Below, piece after piece: positions 18,808 through 26,497 of a stretch of DNA of 64,000 nt. The stretch is from positions 1 through 64,000 of the forward strand of contig NZ_FRCC01000013.1 in NCBI RefSeq assembly GCF_900142775.1. Reading direction: 5' to 3'. A program made the position numbers and the translations under genes. The stretch comes from Flavobacterium flevense (GTDB taxonomy: Bacteria; Bacteroidota; Bacteroidia; Flavobacteriales; Flavobacteriaceae). The notes under the pieces were generated by a model that saw only the letters and a list, made by a program, of their open reading frames with translations, was not told the DNA's origin and made no database searches. The stretch's first letter is position 1; the number at the start of each line of letters is the position of its first letter.

Positions 18808-20280
18808 TTAATAATTATTTTGCATTAAAATTTTATTTGACAAGTCAATTTGAGTTTGAGGAATAGGCATTACTTCATTTTTATTTTCAACAAACCCAAG
18901 AGGAGCTAAAATAGTTTTGGCTCTACCTGTACGAATCAAATCTTGAAAACGCAAACCTTCACCTCCTAGCTCTACTCTTCTTTCATGATAAATAGCATTT
19001 AATAATGGTTGTCCACTAAGTGTTACTAGTAAATCAGGTACTACTGTTGGAAGTGCAGTTCCTCGAGCTCGTTTTCTTACTTTATTCACATATTGTACAG
19101 CTGTAACTGGATCAATATTGTAAATCGCCTCAGCATACATTAAATAAGCATCAGCCAATCGGATTAAACGAAGGTTTTGATCACTATTTAATTGTCCACC
19201 AACTGTTGGTATGGAGTAACCACTAAAAGGTTTCCAAGAATATTTTTTATTATAATGTCCAGTACCATAAACTCTAGAATCATCAAAAATGTAAGCACTT
19301 AATCTAGGATCATTAGTTTCATACTCATCGACTAAATTCTGCTTAATTTGTGAAAAACCAAATCCTTGACCATCGGGTGTTCTTGGCATCATTTGTTTTG
19401 GTACAGCAGTCCCTAGTCCACTAGTATTTGAGGAATAATTGATTTCAAAAATAGATTCTTTACTCCATTCACCAAGAGGTTGAAAAATTGTATTCAAGTC
19501 AATTAATTCATAAGGTAACTCAAATAATTCCTCGCCATATTGCTTTACTTGATCCATCTTGTTTTGATACAAAGAAATGCGCATCATATAACCTAGAGCT
19601 GCTCCTTTGTCAGCATGCCCCTGAAAAGAGATTGGTTTAGTGAATCTTGAAGGCAAATCTTGAATAGCTTTTATCAAGTCTTGTTCAATAAAAGCATAGG
19701 TTTCTGCTGTACTTGATCTAGGAATATCAGCTTCTTGATACGGAAGAGGTTTATCATACAAGGGCACTCCTCCAAAAAAAGTGACTAAATTAAAATAGTA
19801 ATAGGCACGTAAAAAATGTGCTTCGGCAGTAATTTCTTTTTTTCTATTAGCATCAGTAAAGATGACTTGATCTATATTATCTAAAACTAAATTTGCATAC
19901 AAAACACCTCTAAATTGAATATCCCATCGAAAATTCAAATAAGTATTATTAGTCGTTAAAGTATATTCTTGTTTTTCTAATAAAAATGGAATATCAGCCA
20001 AACTTAATCCTCCTTTTTCAATATCATCTGTCCCAATATCTCCCATAAATAAATCTGATGACCACACTTGATTAAAAGAAGTGTATTGCTCACGCATAGG
20101 ATTATACGCAGCTGTTAAAGCTTGCTCCATATCAGCAGGGGTTTTGTAAAAATTTTCAACTACTGGAGAACCAAAAGCATCAATCTCTAAATAATCCTTA
20201 CTACAAGATACCAATCCAATGAATAAAGCAACTGAAAATACTCTTATTCCTTTTATAAATTTACTATTTATATTTTTCAT
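18808..20280 (-). CDS. SusD/RagB-family glycan-binding lipoprotein
   Basis: This 490-residue lipoprotein has lipobox GLVSC (Cys26), and SusD landmarks AEAHFLRAYYYFNLV, RLADAYLMYAEAIYN, YHERRVELGGEGLRFQDLIRTG and an IPQTQIDLS ending. It starts 10 bases after the SusC stop, so the pair is translationally linked. Its partner SusC has an STN domain and is preceded by FecR and ECF sigma genes, so expression should be set by substrate-triggered release of the sigma factor. Sequence divergence from the SusD at 1932-3485 suggests it binds a different oligosaccharide. Family call is firm; ligand is inferred to be an agar/porphyran fragment. Confidence 0.93.
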   Translation of the reverse strand: MKNINSKFIKGIRVFSVALFIGLVSCSKDYLEIDAFGSPVVENFYKTPADMEQALTAAYNPMREQYTSFNQVWSSDLFMGDIGTDDIEKGGLSLADIPFLLEKQEYTLTTNNTYLNFRWDIQFRGVLYANLVLDNIDQVIFTDANRKKEITAEAHFLRAYYYFNLVTFFGGVPLYDKPLPYQEADIPRSSTAETYAFIEQDLIKAIQDLPSRFTKPISFQGHADKGAALGYMMRISLYQNKMDQVKQYGEELFELPYELIDLNTIFQPLGEWSKESIFEINYSSNTSGLGTAVPKQMMPRTPDGQGFGFSQIKQNLVDEYETNDPRLSAYIFDDSRVYGTGHYNKKYSWKPFSGYSIPTVGGQLNSDQNLRLIRLADAYLMYAEAIYNIDPVTAVQYVNKVRKRARGTALPTVVPDLLVTLSGQPLLNAIYHERRVELGGEGLRFQDLIRTGRAKTILAPLGFVENKNEVMPIPQTQIDLSNKILMQNNY

Positions 20281-20290
20281 AATTTTTTAT

Positions 20291-23200
20291 TTAAAAAGTT
20301 AAATTTAATCCTAATGAAATTGTTCTCACAGAAGGATACCTTCCTCTATCTATTCCAATATCCAGAGGATTATTTTGAGAATTGTCAACACCTACTTCGG
20401 GATCTAGTCCATTATATTTTGTAAATGTTAGTAAATTTTGAGCAGAAACATAGAAACGTAACTGATCTAAAGCTATTTTATTTAAAATGTTCATAGGTAA
20501 AGAATAACCCAACTGAATATTTTTCAACCTCAAGTAAGATCCATCTTGTACAAATCTGCTGGATGTTCTAGAGTTGTTGGCTTGACTAGCAAAAGAAGCC
20601 CTAGGAATAGAATTAGAAGTACCTTCACCTGTCCATCTTCCTAAGTAATCTACGTTTAAATTTGTAGACAAATCTCCCATTAAATCATAATCACTAGCAT
20701 TAAAAATTTTATTTCCTTCACTTCCTTGAAAAAAGGCAGAAAAATCAAATTGTTTGTAATCTATATTAAGATTAATACCATAGGTAAAGTTTGGTAATGG
20801 AGAACCAATATAAGTTCTATCCGAGTCATTAATCACTCCATCGTTATTTTGATCCTTGTATTTTACATCACCAGGTTTTGTACCTACTAAATTAGGATTA
20901 CTATTAATTTCATCTTGATTTTGAAAAACACCTATCATTTCTAAACCATAGAATGACGCTAAAGGATGACCCGCTTCCGTACGAGTTACATTTGCTATAC
21001 CACCTTGAGCACTCCCTGATTGAAAGACAGTTCCTTCAGTAGCTAACTTAAGTACTTTATTTTGTATTATCGCAATATTTCCACCAATATTAAATGAAAA
21101 ATCGTTAATCACTTTTTTATAATTTGCTGTAAACTCAAATCCATCATTTTGAATATCACCCGCATTAGTAAAAGGGGAATTTCTATATCCTGATGAGGAT
21201 AAAATAGGTGTTGGCATTAACATATCAGTAGTGTTTTTAATAAAATAATCTGCTGTGAAAGTGATCGAATTATTTAAAAATGCTAAATCTAGCCCAATAT
21301 TCTTAGTGACAGTTGTTTCCCATTTTAAATTGGAATTTCCAGGTGTTAAAGCTGTCACTCCTATTGTTGTAGATTCAGTTAATCCAAACGGATAATTTGT
21401 TCCTATATTTAAAGTATTATATATAGCTGAATTGGGTATATCCTGATTTCCTGTTTTACCCCAACCCAAACGGAATTTTAATTGGTTAATTGCATCTACA
21501 TTATAAAAATTTTCTTTGTGAATATTCCATGCCAAAGCTAATGAAGGGAAATTTGCCCATCTGTTATTTGATCCAAAACGAGAAGAACCATCTTTTCTAA
21601 ATGTTCCTGTTAATAGATACCTATCATCATAATTATAGTTGAATCTACCAAAAAATGACAACAATCTTGACTCAGAAATATCACCACTATTAGTCGCTGA
21701 AGAAATAGAACCAGAACTTAATGTAGGGTTTATAACGCTTGGAGGAATATCATTTCGAGTCGTATTAACATTATTAAAATCCAATTCTTGTATCTCTTGG
21801 CCTAATAAAGCACTAAAATTATGTTTCTTTGCTAGAGTAACATTATAATTTAATGTATTGGACATTACATAAACTCTATTTTCACTTCTATTTAATGTAT
21901 AAGTACTTAGGGCAGAGTTAATAATTGATGATACAAAATAAGCAGGTACAAAATTATCAACTTTAGTATTGTTAATTTGTAAACCAAGATTTGACTTAAA
22001 TTTTAATCCCTCAATGATATCAACATCCAGAGAAACATCCCCTAAAAAGCTCTCTCTAATAGAAGGTGTATTCACAAATGTGGCAAAGGCAAGCGGGTTA
22101 GCTACTATAGAGTTATATTTTGATATACCAAATGTACCATCTGGATTGTAAATAGGAGACACTGGATCATTCAGATAGCCTAAAAAGGCTACTCTACTTG
22201 TTGAGTTTCCAAACTCTGCAACACTTCTTGTTTTGGCTTTTGCATATTGAATATTATGACCTAATTTAATTTTCGGAAGTATTTGGTAGGTATTATTTAC
22301 TCTAAAATTAGTTCTATTGTATGAAGAATTCATTACAACTCCTTCTTGATCAATATACCCAAAAGAAACATAAAAAGTAGATTTGTCTGACCCTCCTGAA
22401 GCTGAAAGTTGATGACTTTGTATATTAGCTGATCTATATACCAAATCTTTCCAGTTATATGATGGTAATGATGCTGGATTGATTAAGTCTGCATTTAATG
22501 GACGACCATCATTAGCCAATCCTTCATTAAATAAAGTAGCCCATTGCTCAGCATTCATAACTTTTAAATTGTCAATCCTATTTTGTACTCCTGCATATGC
22601 GGTATAGGAAATTATTGTTTTTCCTTTTAAACCACTCTTTGTTGTAATCAAAACAACTCCATTTGCACCTCTCGAACCATAAATAGCGGTAGCCGAAGCA
22701 TCCTTCAAAACTTCAATTGATTTGGCATCCTCCATATTAATACTAGAGATATCATTAATTGGAATACCATCTACTATATATAAAGGATCAGCGTTGTTTA
22801 CTGTTCCAAAACCTCTAACCCGAACTGTAGGTGTAGCACCTGGAGCACCAGAACTTTTAGATACTGTAACACCTGCCATTCTTCCTTGAATCGCTTGGGC
22901 TATAGATGTATTTTGAGTTTTATTTAACTCTTTTACATCCGCAGAAGCAACTGAACCAGTTAAATCTGATTTTTTTACGGTACCATAACCAATAACCACT
23001 ATTTCATCTAATGTGGCTGCGTCACTTTGCAACGTTACATTTATAGTTGTTTTTTCAGCAATAGCAACTTCTGTAGATTTTAGACCTAAATAAGAAAATA
23101 CTATTATTTTAGCAGATTCAGGAACTACTAAAACATAATTTCCATCAATATCCGTTGTAGTTCCTAGGGTAGTACCTTTTACCAATACATTTGCACCTGG

Positions 23201-23635
23201 AATAGGCATACCATTGGGATCTTTTACCGTTCCTTTAATTGTTATTTGTTGTCCTTTAGTTTCAACAAGCTCATCTTTTGACTGTTTGAGTATAATCTGC
23301 TTGTTCTTGAATTTATATGTAATATTTGAATTTAAAAATAATTTATCTAGGACTTTAGCTACCTCTTCATTTTCTACTTTAAAAGAAATAATTCTATCAA
23401 CATTGATTTCTTCATTATTAAATAAAAATTTAAACTTGGTATCTTTTTCTATTTTTTCTAAAACTGTAACAATTGTAATATCTTTTAGACTATAAGTAAG
23501 TTTTATGTTTTGTGAATAGGTTTTTGCATGGATTGAACATACGGTTAATAACAACAATAATATAGTTAATTTCAGTGCTAAATTAAATCGAATTAAAAAA
23601 GACAAAATGTGTCTTTGACTAATATTTTTTTTCAT
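20291..23635 (-). CDS. SusC-family TonB-dependent transducer with STN domain
   Basis: This 1114-residue receptor starts with a signal peptide (HAKTYSQ), then an STN domain (about 45-118, with LEKIEKDTKFKFLFNNEEI), CarboxypepD_reg (about 128-212, GMPIPGANVLVKGT), TonB-linker LDEIVVIGYGTVKK, plug (DPLYIVDGIPI, SATAIYGSRGANGVV) and a large barrel. STN domains contact a periplasmic FecR domain; a FecR gene lies 79 bases upstream and an ECF sigma gene beyond it, so this SusC both imports and signals. It is the only SusC in the window with this feature. It heads the SusC-SusD pair that begins the enzyme array at 7-17 kb. Substrate is inferred from context. Confidence 0.94.
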   Translation of the reverse strand: MKKNISQRHILSFLIRFNLALKLTILLLLLTVCSIHAKTYSQNIKLTYSLKDITIVTVLEKIEKDTKFKFLFNNEEINVDRIISFKVENEEVAKVLDKLFLNSNITYKFKNKQIILKQSKDELVETKGQQITIKGTVKDPNGMPIPGANVLVKGTTLGTTTDIDGNYVLVVPESAKIIVFSYLGLKSTEVAIAEKTTINVTLQSDAATLDEIVVIGYGTVKKSDLTGSVASADVKELNKTQNTSIAQAIQGRMAGVTVSKSSGAPGATPTVRVRGFGTVNNADPLYIVDGIPINDISSINMEDAKSIEVLKDASATAIYGSRGANGVVLITTKSGLKGKTIISYTAYAGVQNRIDNLKVMNAEQWATLFNEGLANDGRPLNADLINPASLPSYNWKDLVYRSANIQSHQLSASGGSDKSTFYVSFGYIDQEGVVMNSSYNRTNFRVNNTYQILPKIKLGHNIQYAKAKTRSVAEFGNSTSRVAFLGYLNDPVSPIYNPDGTFGISKYNSIVANPLAFATFVNTPSIRESFLGDVSLDVDIIEGLKFKSNLGLQINNTKVDNFVPAYFVSSIINSALSTYTLNRSENRVYVMSNTLNYNVTLAKKHNFSALLGQEIQELDFNNVNTTRNDIPPSVINPTLSSGSISSATNSGDISESRLLSFFGRFNYNYDDRYLLTGTFRKDGSSRFGSNNRWANFPSLALAWNIHKENFYNVDAINQLKFRLGWGKTGNQDIPNSAIYNTLNIGTNYPFGLTESTTIGVTALTPGNSNLKWETTVTKNIGLDLAFLNNSITFTADYFIKNTTDMLMPTPILSSSGYRNSPFTNAGDIQNDGFEFTANYKKVINDFSFNIGGNIAIIQNKVLKLATEGTVFQSGSAQGGIANVTRTEAGHPLASFYGLEMIGVFQNQDEINSNPNLVGTKPGDVKYKDQNNDGVINDSDRTYIGSPLPNFTYGINLNIDYKQFDFSAFFQGSEGNKIFNASDYDLMGDLSTNLNVDYLGRWTGEGTSNSIPRASFASQANNSRTSSRFVQDGSYLRLKNIQLGYSLPMNILNKIALDQLRFYVSAQNLLTFTKYNGLDPEVGVDNSQNNPLDIGIDRGRYPSVRTISLGLNLTF

Positions 23636-23714
23636 GGTTTTTTTTGGTTTATTTGATAATAGTAAGTGATAATTTCATCATATTGAATCTTTACATTTCA
23701 TAGGCATCTTTGTT

Positions 23715-24869
23715 TTAAGGTTGGTTAATGGTTATTGATTTATCTTTCATTTGGAAGTTAAAATTTTTATTCTCAGCAAATGAATTGAGTGCTTCTTCAA
23801 TGGTCTCCACATCAAAAGTGGCAGTAAATAGTTCTTGATTTAGTTCGTTATAATTATTTTTTATTTTCACATCATAATGTCGTTCTAACTTTTTGATAAT
23901 ATTTTCAAACTTTTGGTTTTTGAATACAATTCTCCCATCAATCCAACTAGTATAAATATCCGTATCTACTTGTCTTCTTTTTATTTTAGATTTCTTAATC
24001 CACCAAGAAGCCAAATCACCAGGAACCAATCGAACGACTTCTTTCGTTATCTCTAAATTAGAACTGATACTTACTGAGCCTTCGACTAAAACTGTAGTAA
24101 TTGAAGAGTCTTCAGAATAGGCAGAGACATTAAATTTTGTACCTAAAACAGTAACATTCATTTGAGAAGTTTCTACAATAAAGGGATGTTTTTTATCTTT
24201 GGTAACTTCAAAATATCCCTCTCCTATCAGTTTGACTTCTCTTTTGTAACCGTTAATAAATTTGATAGGAAATTTGAAAACAGAACCCGAATTAAGATGG
24301 ACTACCGAACCATCAGAAAGGGTGATGACAAACTTTTTACCATAGGGAATAGTTAGCGTATTATAAATTAACTTATCTACATATTTAATTCCCCTAAAGT
24401 CTAATTTACTTTCACTTTTGACACCTAAAACCCTCCCGTTTGCATCTTTAATTCCGTAAACAGTATTTGATGACAAAATTTGAATATTTCCATTTTCAGA
24501 CTCTAAGGTAATTTCGTTCGAAGGCTCCATAATACTCGGTTTAGTTAATACAAAAACATCTACAGCATAACCTAAGAATAATGCCCCAATAAATACTGCT
24601 GCGTATCTCAAGAAGCGTTTTGCTGTTAATTGTCTTTGATTACGCTTCGTTTCTTTCTCATATTTCCGAATTACTTTTTGCCAAGCTAACTCAGGGTGGA
24701 CTGTCGAAATTTCAGCAATAACTTCATTTTGATTTTTAAGTTGTTCTAACTTGATGAAAAAATTACGATTCGTTTCAGACTTTTGAATCCAAGCATTAAA
24801 AAATCGATCCTCCTCTTGAGAAAGAACATGTTGATGCAGTTTTTTAATAATTAAATCGATTATTTCCAT
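23715..24869 (-). CDS. FecR-family anti-sigma factor
   Basis: This 384-residue inner membrane protein has a cytoplasmic N-terminal anti-sigma region (about 1-85, FFNAWIQKSETNRNFF), one transmembrane helix (about 87-110, LRYAAVFIGALFLGYAVDVFVL region), a periplasmic FecR domain (about 170-265, IPYGKKFVITLSDGSVVHLNSGS and FEVTKDKKHPFIVET) and a C-terminal DUF4974-type domain (QKFENIIKKLERHYDVKI). It should hold the ECF sigma factor encoded at 25422-25955 until the STN-bearing SusC signals substrate binding. Unusually, 552 bases separate it from the sigma gene, and that gap contains a transposase relic. Confidence 0.93.
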   Translation of the reverse strand: MEIIDLIIKKLHQHVLSQEEDRFFNAWIQKSETNRNFFIKLEQLKNQNEVIAEISTVHPELAWQKVIRKYEKETKRNQRQLTAKRFLRYAAVFIGALFLGYAVDVFVLTKPSIMEPSNEITLESENGNIQILSSNTVYGIKDANGRVLGVKSESKLDFRGIKYVDKLIYNTLTIPYGKKFVITLSDGSVVHLNSGSVFKFPIKFINGYKREVKLIGEGYFEVTKDKKHPFIVETSQMNVTVLGTKFNVSAYSEDSSITTVLVEGSVSISSNLEITKEVVRLVPGDLASWWIKKSKIKRRQVDTDIYTSWIDGRIVFKNQKFENIIKKLERHYDVKIKNNYNELNQELFTATFDVETIEEALNSFAENKNFNFQMKDKSITINQP

Positions 24870-25421
24870 AGGTCTTATCTTAAATCTATTAACTAGCGTT
24901 TAATATAAAGACCCAAAAATTTAAATCGGGTAGTCTTAATTAAAAAATATATTAAACATCTAACTAACAACACATTATTTGAGTTGTTAAATTCTATACA
25001 TTAGAGCTTGTAAATACTCTATTAAGGAAGAATTTAGAGTTCAAACAACCTCAATTTAGTAAAAGAACTACCCAATGACGATGCTTGTAAAGCCTATTTA
25101 AGTAAAATCAAATGGCTAAACGGTCTTAAATGCGCTAAATATAGCTCTGAAAAAGAATGTAAAAATCTGACTTCAATTATCATCGTTACGTCTGCAATCA
25201 TGTTAAAAGTGAAACAACAAATACTTTATTTCGTAAGTAAAGTTTGACCTGTAAAAAAAATAATTATTTTTGAAATGAATACTAACTGTAAGGTTTTATC
25301 TAGTGTTCAAATTAGAAAGCGATATGGAATTTGAAAGAAAGTTTTTAAATAGGTCATTAAATAATCGCTATTTTGATGTATGTGCTGCTATCTAAGGGTA
25401 GTCACTGGATTAAAACAAGGA
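24870..25421. other. enlarged sigma/anti-sigma gap
   Basis: Sigma and FecR genes are usually separated by few bases. Here 552 bases intervene, containing the IS1595-type relic described separately and otherwise AT-rich sequence with no recognisable gene. The relic suggests that an insertion widened the gap, so FecR probably needs its own promoter or a long leader from the sigma promoter. Confidence 0.5.
25038..25247 (+). mobile_element. relic of an IS1595-family transposase (N-terminal zinc-ribbon part)
   Basis: The plus strand reads NLNLVKELPNDDACKAYLS, then KIKWLNGLKCAKYSSEKECK, and ends with SAIMLKVKQQILYFVSK before TGA. The DDACKAYLxxIKWxNGxKCxK opening is that of IS1595-type transposases, whose N-terminus carries a zinc ribbon. 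The later segment resembles the TxxTLFHKVKFxLxKAFYIVFE region with the second CxxC lost. Only about 70 codons survive, there is no start codon and the DDE domain is absent. No terminal repeats could be recognised. Confidence 0.6.
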
Positions 25422-25955
25422 TTACTGTTTCCAAATATTTTTTAAAAGGAACAGTAATAAAAAACTAATTCCTATCATTTCAATTCGCATTTTCTTATAG
25501 GCTGATTTAATATGATACTTAACAGTATTGATAGAAATATTCATAGATTCCGCCACAAATTGATATTTTTCACCTTCAATCACGCATCTAATAAAAATAT
25601 CTTTAGATGGTTGTGGCAACTGCTCTAATGCTTTATGTATTAAAAATATTTTATCGTCAAGCACTGACGTATCTTCATCCGAAAGCAAACAATCCACATC
25701 AATTTCTGTCAACGAAACAAGTTTTTGTTGTTTTTTTAATTTCTTCAAACAACTATTCTTGATAGCTATAATGACATAAGACTTTAAATTTAAAATTTTT
25801 TCAGTGCTATTTCTTACCAAAATTTTAGCACAAACATCTTGTACTATTTCTTCGGCTTCTTCTCTATCCTTTAAATAAGAATAGGATAAAAAATACCATT
25901 CTTTGTAGTACAATAAAAAAAGACCTTCTAATTCTACATGAACAGTATTATTCAT
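25422..25955 (-). CDS. ECF RNA polymerase sigma factor
   Basis: This 177-residue protein has a sigma-70 region 2 (about 8-75, FLLYYKEWYFLSYSYLKDREEAEEIVQDV) and region 4 (about 105-155, LPQPSKDIFIRCVIEGEKYQFVA with NISINTVKYHIKSA as recognition helix). A hydrophobic tail (GISFLLLFLLKNIW) follows, as often seen in Bacteroidota members of this family. It should recruit polymerase to the STN-SusC operon once FecR releases it. The start ATG at 25955 gives a normal-length protein. Divergent transcription of the GH2/GH86 operon begins 543 bases away. Confidence 0.92.
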   Translation of the reverse strand: MNNTVHVELEGLFLLYYKEWYFLSYSYLKDREEAEEIVQDVCAKILVRNSTEKILNLKSYVIIAIKNSCLKKLKKQQKLVSLTEIDVDCLLSDEDTSVLDDKIFLIHKALEQLPQPSKDIFIRCVIEGEKYQFVAESMNISINTVKYHIKSAYKKMRIEMIGISFLLLFLLKNIWKQ

Positions 25956-26497
25956 TTTTATAATAATTTATTATACAAACCAGAATGTATTTAAGTAAGA
26001 ATGTAAAATTATTTACTAATTAAAAATAATATTCGAACATATGATTTTATTAATATCACGAATGTGTTTTTACTTGAAAAATTAAAACTATACAACTTTC
26101 CCAAAAGGAACAGGCAAAATGTACATGGCCAGTTTCTTTGTTATTCTATTTTGCATGATTTAGACTTTATTCAACCTTTTTTTAAAATGTTTTATAAAAA
26201 ATAGTTTCATTAAAAATAAATCTATTTAACAAATTAGATAGTTCGCCTCCATTTCGGAACTATTGATTTTATTAACTTCTTTGTGCAGTGTTTGTTTTCA
26301 AACAACAAAAACACAAATACCTTTTTATAGATTTTTATGATTTTGATTCATATCTTCTAACTATGATAACTCATTATAGTTTAAAAAAAATGTGTTCAGG
26401 TAGTAGTTTTTAATAACCATATGTTACCCTATTTTAAACATACGATATTATTTAAACCCCATTAAAAATCTAATTTTAAAAAATAAAAATCAATATC
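25956..26497. other. divergent control region between sigma factor and GH2/GH86 operon
   Basis: No gene is visible. A dyad ATAGTTC (26238-26244) / GAACTAT (26257-26263) lies mid-region. A block at 26412-26441, described separately, recurs upstream of the GH29 gene. Long A/T runs give the region a curved-DNA look. Promoters for both directions must lie here. Confidence 0.5.
26412..26441 (+). promoter_or_regulatory. conserved 30-base block upstream of GH2 operon (copy 1)
   Basis: AATAACCATATGTT (26412-26425) is followed by TATTTTAAACAT (26430-26441). The same two elements with identical 18-base spacing occur at 32258-32287, upstream of the GH29 gene. The block ends 56 bases before the GH2 start. 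It is a candidate operator or activator site, most likely for the hybrid two-component regulator encoded at 38250-42470, which is an inference from proximity. Confidence 0.6.
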
